Shown one piece after another: positions 46,449-55,042 of a DNA stretch of 64,000 nt. Origin of the DNA: Candidatus Pelagibacter sp. FZCC0015 (lineage in GTDB: Bacteria; Pseudomonadota; Alphaproteobacteria; Pelagibacterales; Pelagibacteraceae); NCBI RefSeq assembly GCF_007833635.1, contig NZ_CP031125.1, positions 1,116,001 through 1,180,000 on the forward strand. Reading direction: 5' to 3'. Under the pieces are notes generated by a model. It was not told the DNA's origin and made no database searches. It saw only the letters and a list, made by a program, of their open reading frames with translations. The translations under genes and the position numbers were made by a program. Every line of letters begins with the position of its first letter. The first letter of the stretch is position 1.

Positions 46449-48599
46449 ATGACTGCATTAAAAAAACAAGATAAAGAAATACTTAAATCTAAATACATAA
46501 ATAGAGAATTGTCTTGGCTCAAATTCAACGACAGAGTTCTTCTAGAAGCCCAAAATATAGAAAACCCACTTTATGAAAGAATTAAATTTTTATCTATAGC
46601 TGGATCAAATTTAGATGAATTCTTTATGGTACGTGTCGCGGGTTTATATAGTCAAATCAAGCAAGAGGTAGATTCTCTTAGCTCTGATGGTCTTACTCCT
46701 GATGAACAAATGAGTGAAGTTATTTTGGAAACAAATAATCTTCTTAATAAACAAAATAAAATATATAGAGATTTAATTCTTCAATTAAAAAAAGCAAATA
46801 TAAGTATAGTTAAACCTGAAAATTTAAGTAAATCAGATCAGAAAAAATTATTTAAAATTTTTAATGAAGAAATTTACCCCCTGCTAACTCCATCAGCAAT
46901 AGACCCGGCTCATCCCTTTCCATTTATTGCAAATCAAGGAAGAGCATTAGTTATGAGATTAAATAAGAAAAATAAAAAAAGAGTTTTAAATGCAATAATA
47001 GTAATTCCAAAAGCTTTATCAAGATTTATTGAAATAGATGGAAATAAAAGTTTTAAAAAATTTTTAATTATTGATGATGTTATAAGTTTTTTTGCTTCTG
47101 AAATATTTCCTGATCATGATTTAGATAAAAAAATGTTATTTAGAGTTATAAGAGATAGCGATGTAGAAATTCAAGAGGAGGCCGAAGATTTAGTAAGATC
47201 TTTTGAATTGGCATTAAAAAGAAGAAGAACAGGTGACATAGTACGTTTAGAAATTTTGAAAAATAGTAATAATGACTTAATTAAGTTTATAACCAATAAG
47301 TTAAACGTAAAATCTGAATACATCTATGAAATTGAAGGCATTGTTGGAATTCAAGATATAGACCAAGTTTGTAAAATTAAAAATTCTAAATTAAGATTTA
47401 AAAATTTTAATCCCAGGGAGGTTGAGAGATTAAAGGAGTTTAATAATAATTTTTTTGATACTATAAAAAAAAAAGATTTAATAGTTCATCACCCTTTTGA
47501 AACATTTGATGCTGTCGTTGAGTTTTTAAATCAAGCTGCATATGATAAAAAAGTTATAGCAATTAAACAAACACTATACAGAACAACGTTAGACTCTCCA
47601 ATTGTTAAAGCCTTAATAACAGCAGCTGAAAATGGAAAGACAGTGACTGCTTTAATAGAGATCAAAGCAAGGTTTGATGAAGAAGCAAACATTCAACTTT
47701 CAAGAAGTTTAGAAAAGGCAGGAATTCAAATAGTTTATGGTTTTGCAAAATATAAAACACATGCAAAATCATCTTTAATATTAAGAAAAGAGCAGGGAAA
47801 AATTCAAACTTATATACATCTGGGAACTGGCAATTATCACCCAGTTAATGCAAAAATTTATACCGACTTATCTTTATTTAGCTCTGATAAAAAAATAGCA
47901 ACTGATGTAGAAAAATTTTTTAATTATGTAACTGGTTATTCAAAACCTCGAAATCTTAGTAAAATATCTATATCACCAATAAATCTTAGGGAAACTTTGA
48001 ACAAATGTATTGCTAACGAGATAGCAAATGTCAAAAAAGGAAAAAACGGTGAAATATGGGCCAAAATGAATTCCTTAGTAGACCCAGCGATAATTGATAA
48101 ATTTTACGAAGCTTCAAATGCTGGAGTAAAGATATTTTTATTTGTAAGAGGTGTTTGTTGTTTAAGACCTGGAGTTAAAGATAAATCTGAAAATATAATA
48201 GTTAAAAGCATGATTGGAAGATTTTTGGAACACTCAAGAATTTATTGTTTTGCAAATGGAAAAACAATGCCTAGTAGAGATGCAAAAGTTTTTATTTCAT
48301 CAGCAGATTTAATGCCAAGAAATTTAAATCGAAGAGTAGAACTTCTAGTTCCAATTGAAAACCAAACAGTCCACGAACAAGTTCTTGATCAAATTATGTT
48401 AGCTAATTATTTAGATAAAAAACAAAGTTGGGAACTTGATGCTAGTGGAAATTATAAAAAAATTAAATATAGTGAAAATGATTCTTTTTCAGCCCATGAT
48501 TATTTTATGAATAATCCTAGTTTATCTGGAAGAGGTAAAGCTAAATTAAAAATGAAACCGAAAAAATTAAACTTAAGACTTATTAAAAGTGGAAATTAA
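46449..48599 (+). CDS. ppk: Polyphosphate kinase 1
   Basis: Ppk1 makes and degrades polyphosphate using ATP. I take the ATG at 46449 (716 residues) over an upstream TTG at 46428. Visible are the N-terminal YINRELSWLKFNDRVL, FLSIAGSNLDEFFMVRVAGL, the catalytic histidine segment KYKTHAKSSLI, YIHLGTGNYHP and SSADLMPRNLNRRVELLVP. It sits next to the pst/pho genes and overlaps ppx by 11 bp, so storage and mobilisation of phosphate are encoded together. Confidence 0.96.
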   Translation: MTALKKQDKEILKSKYINRELSWLKFNDRVLLEAQNIENPLYERIKFLSIAGSNLDEFFMVRVAGLYSQIKQEVDSLSSDGLTPDEQMSEVILETNNLLNKQNKIYRDLILQLKKANISIVKPENLSKSDQKKLFKIFNEEIYPLLTPSAIDPAHPFPFIANQGRALVMRLNKKNKKRVLNAIIVIPKALSRFIEIDGNKSFKKFLIIDDVISFFASEIFPDHDLDKKMLFRVIRDSDVEIQEEAEDLVRSFELALKRRRTGDIVRLEILKNSNNDLIKFITNKLNVKSEYIYEIEGIVGIQDIDQVCKIKNSKLRFKNFNPREVERLKEFNNNFFDTIKKKDLIVHHPFETFDAVVEFLNQAAYDKKVIAIKQTLYRTTLDSPIVKALITAAENGKTVTALIEIKARFDEEANIQLSRSLEKAGIQIVYGFAKYKTHAKSSLILRKEQGKIQTYIHLGTGNYHPVNAKIYTDLSLFSSDKKIATDVEKFFNYVTGYSKPRNLSKISISPINLRETLNKCIANEIANVKKGKNGEIWAKMNSLVDPAIIDKFYEASNAGVKIFLFVRGVCCLRPGVKDKSENIIVKSMIGRFLEHSRIYCFANGKTMPSRDAKVFISSADLMPRNLNRRVELLVPIENQTVHEQVLDQIMLANYLDKKQSWELDASGNYKKIKYSENDSFSAHDYFMNNPSLSGRGKAKLKMKPKKLNLRLIKSGN

Positions 48600-50100
48600 A
48601 GTTTTTAAAAATAAACAAAATTTAAAATTAAAACCTGCTAAATTAGCAGTTATTGATATAGGCTCTAATTCTATTAGGATGCTAATTTATGAAGATTTTA
48701 GCTCTTCTCGTGTGCCTTTTTTCAATGAAAAAGCTGTTTGTGAACTTGGTAAAAATTTAGATAAATCAAGAAAACTTCATAAGTCTGGTGTTGATTATGC
48801 TCAAAAAGTATTGAAGAGATTTTCAGAGATTTTAAATGTTTCTAAAATTTCTAATTTAAAAATAATAGCAACTGCAGTTTTAAGAGAAGCAACTGATGCA
48901 AAACCATTTGTTGAATACGTAGAAAATCTTTTTAAGAAAAAAATAGAAATCTTAAGTGGAGAGGAAGAAGCAATTTGTTCAGCAGAAGGTGTAAAAATTG
49001 GATTTGATAATGTAGATGGGTTAGTTGCTGATCTTGGTGGAGGTAGTTTAGAATTAGCTCGAGTTGAAAATGGTTTGATCACTAATAAAACATCTTTACC
49101 CTTAGGTGTTTTAAGATTAATTAATAATCCAATTGTAAAAAAGAGAAACCTTTCTAAATATATAAAAAAACTTTTGAGAGATGAAAAATGGTTATCTAAA
49201 AAAAAATTTGAAAATCTTTATTTAGTTGGCGGAACATGGAGAGCTTTATTTAAACTTCATCTTTTTCAAAATAAACACCCTGTCCACATAATCCATCAGT
49301 ATTCAGTAAATTATGAAACTTTATCAACATTTATAGAAAAAATAGCATCGTTCAATAAAGCAAAACTAAAAACAGTTGAATATATATCTAAATCTAGAAC
49401 ACCTTATCTACCATATAGCTCTATAATTTTAGATGAGATCATGAGAGCAACAAATCCAAAAAACATAATATGTTCCATAAGCGGTATTAGAGAGGGATCT
49501 TTAGCAAAAGATTACTTTAAAAATATTGATAACTCTCAAGTTTTTGAAAAATCATTAGAATATATTTCGAAGAAGAGAGGTGATTTGGGATTAACCTACA
49601 AAAAGTATCATGAATTTATCAAACCTGTATTTGATGGTAATGAACATTTTGATGAAAAATTGCTTAATTTAGCTTGTGTTTTAAGTCATATGGATTGGGG
49701 ACTTGGTGCTTTTCAAAAAGCAGAATTAGTTTTTCAAGAAACATTAAATACTCCATTATTGAGACTTTCACATAAAGAAAGAATTCAAATAGCTCTTTCA
49801 TGTTATTGGAGGTACTGCAGCATTAAATACAACCCTAAAATAGAATATTTAACTTTTTTAAATAATAATGAAATTTTTTCTAGTAAACAAGTTGGTGCAG
49901 CCTTAAGATTTGCACATTCACTTACATCTATTTCAACTATCTTCTTAGAGGAATTTAAATTGTATAAAAGAGGTAACTCTGTATTTTTAAAAATTCCAGC
50001 ACAACACCAAGAAATAATTTCTAAACAAGTTACAAAAAGATTTAAAGCTCTTGCGCGAGAATTATTTTTAGAGCCGAGAGTAATTTACTCAAATAATTAA
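48589..50100 (+). CDS. ppx: Exopolyphosphatase / GppA family phosphatase
   Basis: The 503-residue protein belongs to the ASKHA fold: VIDIGSNSIRMLIY (about 20-33), TAVLREATDA, LSGEEEAICSAEGV, VADLGGGSLELARV, and a C-terminal HD-like helical domain. It hydrolyses polyphosphate or pppGpp. The start is a GTG overlapping ppk by 11 bp, chosen because no ATG precedes the conserved DIGSNS motif. Pairing with ppk favours the Ppx role. Confidence 0.92.
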   Translation: MEIKVFKNKQNLKLKPAKLAVIDIGSNSIRMLIYEDFSSSRVPFFNEKAVCELGKNLDKSRKLHKSGVDYAQKVLKRFSEILNVSKISNLKIIATAVLREATDAKPFVEYVENLFKKKIEILSGEEEAICSAEGVKIGFDNVDGLVADLGGGSLELARVENGLITNKTSLPLGVLRLINNPIVKKRNLSKYIKKLLRDEKWLSKKKFENLYLVGGTWRALFKLHLFQNKHPVHIIHQYSVNYETLSTFIEKIASFNKAKLKTVEYISKSRTPYLPYSSIILDEIMRATNPKNIICSISGIREGSLAKDYFKNIDNSQVFEKSLEYISKKRGDLGLTYKKYHEFIKPVFDGNEHFDEKLLNLACVLSHMDWGLGAFQKAELVFQETLNTPLLRLSHKERIQIALSCYWRYCSIKYNPKIEYLTFLNNNEIFSSKQVGAALRFAHSLTSISTIFLEEFKLYKRGNSVFLKIPAQHQEIISKQVTKRFKALARELFLEPRVIYSNN

Positions 50101-50145
50101 AATTTAATTTAATCTATTACAACTTATAAGTTAGTGATTTTTCTT

Positions 50146-50179
50146 TTGTAATAAATTTTTAATTTTATTGAAATATATC
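50146..50179 (+). promoter_or_regulatory. Weak PhoB box and -10 upstream of phoX
   Basis: TTGTAAT-AAAT-TTTTAAT (50146-50163), two 7-mers 11 bp apart, is followed after exactly 10 bases by TATATC (50174-50179), the same geometry as at the arsC operon. The repeat is A+T-only apart from one G, so chance cannot be excluded. Confidence 0.45.
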
Positions 50180-50231
50180 ATTAATTTAAATGTCATATTT
50201 TTCTGTGATGTTTCTTTAAAGGAGATTTTTT

Positions 50232-52148
50232 ATGAAAAATAATAAAACTAAAGTACATAATTTATCAATTGATGAATATGATGAAATAAATAATCCACCA
50301 CCAGAAGTGGTTGATTTTGACAATATACTTCAAAAGGCAATGAGCAGAAGAAGCTTTATGAAAAATAGTGCTATGTTTGGCGCATCAGCTTTTGTTCTTG
50401 GTTCTGGACTTAACATTTTAAGCTCTACAGATGCAGAAGCTGCATTTTCTGGTCTTGTAAATTTTAAACCAATTAAAGCAGATACAAAAGATGATATTAC
50501 AGTACCAGAAGGATATAGTTGGGAAATCTTAGCTAAGTGGGGTGACCCATTATTTACTAAGGGTAAATGGTTTGATCATTACACAAGAGGAACTGGTGAG
50601 ACACAGGAACTTGCTTTTGGTGATAACAATGATGGTATGGATACTTTTTATACTAAAGATGGTAAAACAATCATTGCTGTTAATAATGAATATGTAAATA
50701 GATCAATTATTTACGACAACAGAGGCACCAAATTACCTGAAACAGCAGATGATGTTAGAAAAGGTAAAGCAGGTCATGGTGTTAGTATTTTTGAAATATC
50801 AAATAAAAATGGTAAATGGGAAATAGTTAAGGACTCTAAATATAATAGAAGAATAACCGCAGATTCAAGAATGGAAATTACAGGTCCTGCAAGAGGGCAT
50901 GATTTGTTAAAAACAATTTCTGATCCAACGGGAACATTATCCTTAGGAACATGGAACAACTGTGGAAATGGTAAAACTCCATGGGGAACTTATCTTGCAT
51001 GTGAGGAAAACTTTAACGGATATTTTTCTAATACTGACCCTAATGCCGATATTCCACCAGAATTTAAAAGATATGGTATTTCAACAAAGGATTGGGGTTA
51101 TGCTTGGGGTAAATTTGATGATAGGTTTAATTGGGATCTAGAACCAAATGAGCCAAATAGAGCTGGTTATGTTGTTGAAATCGATCCATTAAATCCCTCA
51201 TCTACTCCAAAAAAAAGAACAGCTTTAGGAAGATTTAAGCACGAAAATGCTGAGGTAACACTTGGTAAAAATAATGAAGTTGTTGTTTATTTGGGAGATG
51301 ATGAAAGAGGTGAGTATTTGTATAAATTTATTTCATCAAAAAAATATAATAAAAATGGTGATAACTCCAAAGTTTTAGAAGATGGAGATTTATTTGTTGC
51401 CAAGTTTGATGACAATGGAAAAGGCAAATGGTTACCTTTAACGCCTGAAACAACTGGAATGAAGTCTAAAGCCGAAATAGCTATTCATACAAGAATGGCA
51501 GCTTCTGCAGCAGGCGGGACTACAATGGATAGGCCTGAATGGGTTGCAGCAAATCCATTAAAAGCAGAAGCATATGTTGCTTTAACAAATAATAAGAACA
51601 GAGGAAAAAAACCAAATGCTGGTGGCGATGATACGTCTGTGAATGGACCTAACCCCAGAATAAACAATCAATATGGTCAAATTGTTAGATGGACAGCAGA
51701 TAGAGGTGATCATGCTTCATCTAATTTTAAATGGGATATATTTGCTTTAGTTGGAAATCCAGCTGTTCACAAAGGATCAAATGCTGGATCTAAAAACATA
51801 ACTAAGGAAAATATGTTTAATGCTCCTGATGGAATTAAATTTGATTCTAAAGGAGGATTATGGATACAAACAGATGGAAAATACTCTAATTCAGGAGACT
51901 TTGCAGGTATGGGTAATAATCAAATGTTGTATGGTGACCCAAAGACAGGTGAGATTAAAAGATTTCTTGTAGGTCCTAATGAGGCAGAGGTTACAGGATT
52001 GACCTGGAGTAAAGATTACAAAACTATGTTTGTTGGTATTCAACATCCAGGTGAAAAAGGTAATTCTATATGGCCAGACGGACCTGGTACGGCTCCAAGA
52101 TCTTCAATTATAGCTATTAGAAAAAATGATGGCTCTAGAATTGGTTAA
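50232..52148 (+). CDS. phoX: PhoX-family (DUF839) Tat-exported phosphatase
   Basis: The 638-residue protein has a twin-arginine signal: SRRSFMKNS with Arg39-Arg40, a hydrophobic stretch (48-62) and AEA/A near 70. The mature part matches DUF839/PhoX, including NNCGNGKTPWGTYLACEENF (the metal-site cysteine and glutamate region), FKHENAEV, LGDDERGEYLYKF and FNAPDGIKFDSKGGLWIQTDG. PhoX enzymes are Ca/Fe-dependent alkaline phosphatases releasing phosphate from organic esters. It has a strong ribosome binding site (AAAGGAG) and a strong terminator, and sits behind ppk-ppx. Confidence 0.87.
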   Translation: MKNNKTKVHNLSIDEYDEINNPPPEVVDFDNILQKAMSRRSFMKNSAMFGASAFVLGSGLNILSSTDAEAAFSGLVNFKPIKADTKDDITVPEGYSWEILAKWGDPLFTKGKWFDHYTRGTGETQELAFGDNNDGMDTFYTKDGKTIIAVNNEYVNRSIIYDNRGTKLPETADDVRKGKAGHGVSIFEISNKNGKWEIVKDSKYNRRITADSRMEITGPARGHDLLKTISDPTGTLSLGTWNNCGNGKTPWGTYLACEENFNGYFSNTDPNADIPPEFKRYGISTKDWGYAWGKFDDRFNWDLEPNEPNRAGYVVEIDPLNPSSTPKKRTALGRFKHENAEVTLGKNNEVVVYLGDDERGEYLYKFISSKKYNKNGDNSKVLEDGDLFVAKFDDNGKGKWLPLTPETTGMKSKAEIAIHTRMAASAAGGTTMDRPEWVAANPLKAEAYVALTNNKNRGKKPNAGGDDTSVNGPNPRINNQYGQIVRWTADRGDHASSNFKWDIFALVGNPAVHKGSNAGSKNITKENMFNAPDGIKFDSKGGLWIQTDGKYSNSGDFAGMGNNQMLYGDPKTGEIKRFLVGPNEAEVTGLTWSKDYKTMFVGIQHPGEKGNSIWPDGPGTAPRSSIIAIRKNDGSRIG

Positions 52149-52165
52149 TTAACAATAGACCCCTG

Positions 52166-52203
52166 AAATACGCTCGATAATGTTATCGAGCGTATTTTTT
52201 TTT
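52166..52203 (+). terminator. phoX terminator, shared with the nudix 3' end
   Basis: AAATACGCTCGATAA (52166-52180) and its exact complement (52183-52197) form a 15-bp inverted repeat followed by a T-run to 52203. It terminates phoX. The convergent Nudix gene ends inside the 3' arm, with its TAA at 52183-52185. Confidence 0.9.
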
Positions 52204-52671
52204 ATAAAACAAAAACATACCAATATGAGAGGCGTTATTAAATTTACCATTCTTAATTAATTTAATTATTTGATGATCTGAAACTATGTGGATTTTTATT
52301 CCTTTTTCAGGCTTTGAAATTTTAATAAGATTATTACAAAAAAAACCAGTAATTTTAGTGGTGAGTCGACCCGGTTCAGAATAAAATGAAGTAATTTTTC
52401 TCAATTTATTTCTTGATTTATATCCTGTTTCTTCAATTAATTCTTTTTTAGCAGATATTAAAGCTGTTTCATGTTTTTCAATGATACCAGATGGAAACTC
52501 AAAATTAATTTGATTTATAGGAATTCTTTTTTGTGAAACTAAAATATACTTGTTTTTAATTTTGGGTATTACGATTGAAAGGTTTGAGGTTTTTAAAAAA
52601 TGATAAAATTCATTTTTTTTAAATTTTTTATTAATTAATTTAATATTGTTTGTTAGTTTTAAATTTTTCAA
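52183..52671 (-). CDS. Nudix hydrolase
   Basis: The 162-residue protein has a Nudix box at 62-84: G62, E68, K76-E77 (Lys instead of the usual Arg), and E80-E81-x-G83. The preceding NFEFPSG and following SEPGRLTTKI resemble the ADP-ribose pyrophosphatase group (SEPG is characteristic). It begins with TTG, overlapping the aquaporin TGA (TTGA), and has no internal alternative start. It is the last gene of the arsC run. The substrate is not known. Confidence 0.85.
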   Translation of the reverse strand: MKNLKLTNNIKLINKKFKKNEFYHFLKTSNLSIVIPKIKNKYILVSQKRIPINQINFEFPSGIIEKHETALISAKKELIEETGYKSRNKLRKITSFYSEPGRLTTKITGFFCNNLIKISKPEKGIKIHIVSDHQIIKLIKNGKFNNASHIGMFLFYKKKYAR

Positions 52672-53327
52672 TCTTTTTCTAAGAATAATTTTTTTGCAAT
52701 ATAAACAGCAATTAACATACCAATTAATTCAGCAGTTATATAAAAAGGAGTGTTTAAATAACTTATACCAGTAAACGACTCTGTGAATGTTCTTGCTATT
52801 GCTACAGCAGGATTTGCAAAAGATGTTGATGAAGTAAACCAATAACCAGCTGTAATATATAATCCAACAGATGCAGCTACGGTAATTTTACCTGACTTCA
52901 TGGATCCAAAAATAATGATTATTAGTCCTAATGTTGCAACAATTTCTGATACAAAAATATAGATACCATCTCTTGATTTTGTCGATAATTCAAAAATCTG
53001 ATGTTCAAAAAAGAAATTAGCTAAAGCTACACCTAACAAACATCCAAGGATCTGAGCTGAAATATAAAAGGGTAGAAGACGTTTTTTTAATTTTCCTGTA
53101 ATTGTCATAGCAATACTTACAAATGGATTGAAGTGAGCCCCAGATACATCTGCAAAAACAGTTATTAACACGAATAATCCAGCTCCAGTTGCTATAGTAT
53201 TTGCAATTAGCATTAGCGCTGTATCATTGGTAAGATTTTCTGCCATTAAACCTGATCCAACTATGATCATTACCAGGAAGCAACTTCCAATAAATTCTGA
53301 AAGAAAATATTTATTTTTATTTTTCAT
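52668..53327 (-). CDS. Aquaporin (MIP family, AqpS-like)
   Basis: The 219-residue channel has six hydrophobic segments and two half-helix motifs, HFNPFVSIAMT (NPF instead of NPA) and FANPAVAIART. The early LSEFIGSCFLVM is typical of the family. Its overlap of 11 bp with arsC suggests arsenite export, as known for AqpS in Sinorhizobium where an aquaglyceroporin replaces ArsB. Water or glycerol transport would be the default alternative. Confidence 0.85.
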   Translation of the reverse strand: MKNKNKYFLSEFIGSCFLVMIIVGSGLMAENLTNDTALMLIANTIATGAGLFVLITVFADVSGAHFNPFVSIAMTITGKLKKRLLPFYISAQILGCLLGVALANFFFEHQIFELSTKSRDGIYIFVSEIVATLGLIIIIFGSMKSGKITVAASVGLYITAGYWFTSSTSFANPAVAIARTFTESFTGISYLNTPFYITAELIGMLIAVYIAKKLFLEKD

Positions 53328-53748
53328 CTAGCCAATCTTTAATTTTATTGCTTATAATATTGAAAGTGTTTCTAATGATTATTTGCTTTTCTTCGTCATT
53401 AGCATTTTGAAGTTTAGTTACTGGATCGTCTATATCCCAGTGTATAATTTGGTTTTTATCAGGCCAAATAGGACATACCTCATTATTTGCGTTATTGCAT
53501 ACCGTTATTACGTGATCCATCTTTATTTCATTATTTATAAACTCTTCAAAGTTTTTAGAACTATAGTTAGTTAGATCATAATTTTTATTTTTCTCTAAAA
53601 AACTTCTAACATCAATATTGATTTTTCCTGATGGATTGCTACCAGCACTGAAAGCTTTAAATTTATTTGAGTATTCGTTATTAATAATAATCTCAGCTAT
53701 AATGCTTCTTGCTGAATTTCCTGTGCATACAAATAAAATATTTTTCAT
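53317..53748 (-). CDS. arsC: Arsenate reductase, LMW-phosphatase type
   Basis: The 143-residue protein has the low-molecular-weight phosphatase loop CTGNSAR (Cys8-Arg14) after FV, and VITVCNNANNEVCP-WP with two further cysteines, the triad used by thioredoxin-linked ArsC. It reduces arsenate to arsenite. Arsenate enters cells through phosphate transporters, so its place beside the pst cluster makes sense. It overlaps the upstream small membrane gene by one base and the aquaporin by 11. Confidence 0.88.
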   Translation of the reverse strand: MKNILFVCTGNSARSIIAEIIINNEYSNKFKAFSAGSNPSGKINIDVRSFLEKNKNYDLTNYSSKNFEEFINNEIKMDHVITVCNNANNEVCPIWPDKNQIIHWDIDDPVTKLQNANDEEKQIIIRNTFNIISNKIKDWLDEK

Positions 53749-53972
53749 TAAAAAATAATTTTATAAATACCGATTACAAATAATGGAATTTGTAACCCAA
53801 AGTTAGTTAAAATGGCTTTATCCTTTAATAAGAAACCTGAAATTGTCCATCCGACAACACCAAGTCCATGAAAATAAATATTCAGTGGGTAAATATTAAG
53901 ATTTGTAAGTAAAATACCACTTAACACTAAGAGTGTACTGATCCACTTTAGATATTTTTTAAAAAATGACAT
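53748..53972 (-). CDS. Small membrane protein (DUF6552-like)
   Basis: The 74-residue protein has two to three hydrophobic segments (about 10-28, 34-48 and 54-72) with a YLKWISTLLVLSGILLTNLNIYPLN start. It resembles the small alphaproteobacterial proteins grouped as DUF6552, a call made from memory. It is the first gene of the arsC-aqp-nudix run, and a Pho-box-like promoter stands so close that the transcript would have almost no leader. Function unknown. Confidence 0.7.
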   Translation of the reverse strand: MSFFKKYLKWISTLLVLSGILLTNLNIYPLNIYFHGLGVVGWTISGFLLKDKAILTNFGLQIPLFVIGIYKIIF

Positions 53973-53978
53973 TCAAAA

Positions 53979-54012
53979 TTTATATGAATGTTTTGTTAAA
54001 GATTTATTACAA
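53979..54012 (-). promoter_or_regulatory. PhoB box promoter of the arsC run
   Basis: Minus strand: TTGTAAT-AAAT-CTTTAAC (54012-53995), 10 bases, then TATAAA (53984-53979). The 11-bp repeat and the 10-bp spacing to a good -10 match a PhoB-activated promoter. Transcription would start close to the ATG at 53972, giving a nearly leaderless mRNA. Confidence 0.6.
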
Positions 54013-54028
54013 TAAACTTTAATGTGAT

Positions 54029-54910
54029 TTAATTTTTTTGAAGTTCATAGATAGAAACGTAGTGTTTCTTCTTAGGCAGTGGGATTATGGTTGGGACTTT
54101 AGTCAATCTTGGTTTTATTGATTTATTTCCAACAATTATATTTTTGTCATAATTTTCCAAATCAACTTCAGGATGAGGGTTTCCGTCATTGATTAATGGC
54201 CACGCATCACAAGCTCTATATCCAAATAAAATTAACGGTCTTGAGTTATTCATTTGATTGTGTCCAGACCCATGAACTGATCTACAATGAAAAAATACTA
54301 CTGTTCCAGCCGTTCCAGTTATAGAAACACTATCTTTAGTTCCTATTTTATTTTTCTTAGTGTCTATTTTTCCAACAAAATAATTTTCTTTGCTGTGGTG
54401 GCTGTACAATTTCTTTTTGTGTGAATTCTTTATTATTTTAAGTGGCCCATTTTTTTCATAACAATCATCTAAATATATACCAACTGTAATTAAATCATCG
54501 TTTGTATGAGGGTAAAAAGCCCAATCTTGATGCCATCCAATTTCACTACCTTTTTTCTTATTCGGAAGCTTGAAATTTAATTTACCTAGATGAAATCTAA
54601 CTGTTCCACCTAATAATTTTTTTGCTATAGATATAATTTTTTTATCTCTAGATAACTCATAGAAAACTTTATGCCTGTTCTGAGGATTATTTAGTCTTAG
54701 AATTTCTTTATTTTTTGGAGAACTCGAATTGTAAACAAAATGGTAATTATCATAGGACTGAGTTCCATTTGTACCATTACCTTTTTTTCTTTTTTTTTCT
54801 TTTGAAATTACTTCATTAACAATTTTATTAATTTTATTTATCTTTGTTTGAGAAATAAGATTTTCTTTAACAAGAAAGCCATTTTTTTTAAATAAATTTA
54901 AATCATTCAT
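54029..54910 (-). CDS. Phytanoyl-CoA dioxygenase-family 2-oxoglutarate oxygenase
   Basis: The 293-residue protein has the Fe(II)/2-oxoglutarate facial triad His127-x-Asp129 in GWHQDWAF and His213 in SVHGSGHN, with Arg224 for oxoglutarate. The fold is the PhyH family. Substrates in this family range from phytanoyl-CoA to ectoine, phosphonates and many small molecules; nothing here decides. It is flanked by the divergent arsC run promoter and znuA, with spacers on both sides, so it is probably its own unit. Confidence 0.88.
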   Translation of the reverse strand: MNDLNLFKKNGFLVKENLISQTKINKINKIVNEVISKEKKRKKGNGTNGTQSYDNYHFVYNSSSPKNKEILRLNNPQNRHKVFYELSRDKKIISIAKKLLGGTVRFHLGKLNFKLPNKKKGSEIGWHQDWAFYPHTNDDLITVGIYLDDCYEKNGPLKIIKNSHKKKLYSHHSKENYFVGKIDTKKNKIGTKDSVSITGTAGTVVFFHCRSVHGSGHNQMNNSRPLILFGYRACDAWPLINDGNPHPEVDLENYDKNIIVGNKSIKPRLTKVPTIIPLPKKKHYVSIYELQKN

Positions 54911-54995
54911 ATAGTCAGATTATGAAAGAAAATAAATCTTCTTTAAAATAAATACAATGTTTTTTGTGAGATTAAATAAAAGTAATAATTATTTG

Positions 54996-55029
54996 TTAAT
55001 CCGAGAATTTAAAAAAATTCCCGGATTAA
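54996..55029 (-). terminator. Terminator-like hairpin after znuA
   Basis: TTAATCCG (54996-55003) pairs with CGGATTAA (55022-55029), and after one mismatch GAATTT pairs with AAATTC around an AAAA loop. It lies 13 bp beyond the znuA stop. The following T-tract is poor on both strands, so termination may be weak. Confidence 0.55.
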
Positions 55030-55042
55030 ACCTAATTTTTAA

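Noticed and set aside
50190..50209. TGTCAT and CTGTGAT near the phoX start, resembling the enteric Pho box
   Set aside because: The units are 13 bp apart rather than 11, and they lie too close to the ribosome binding site for an activator. The A+T-rich repeat at 50146 fits the geometry better.
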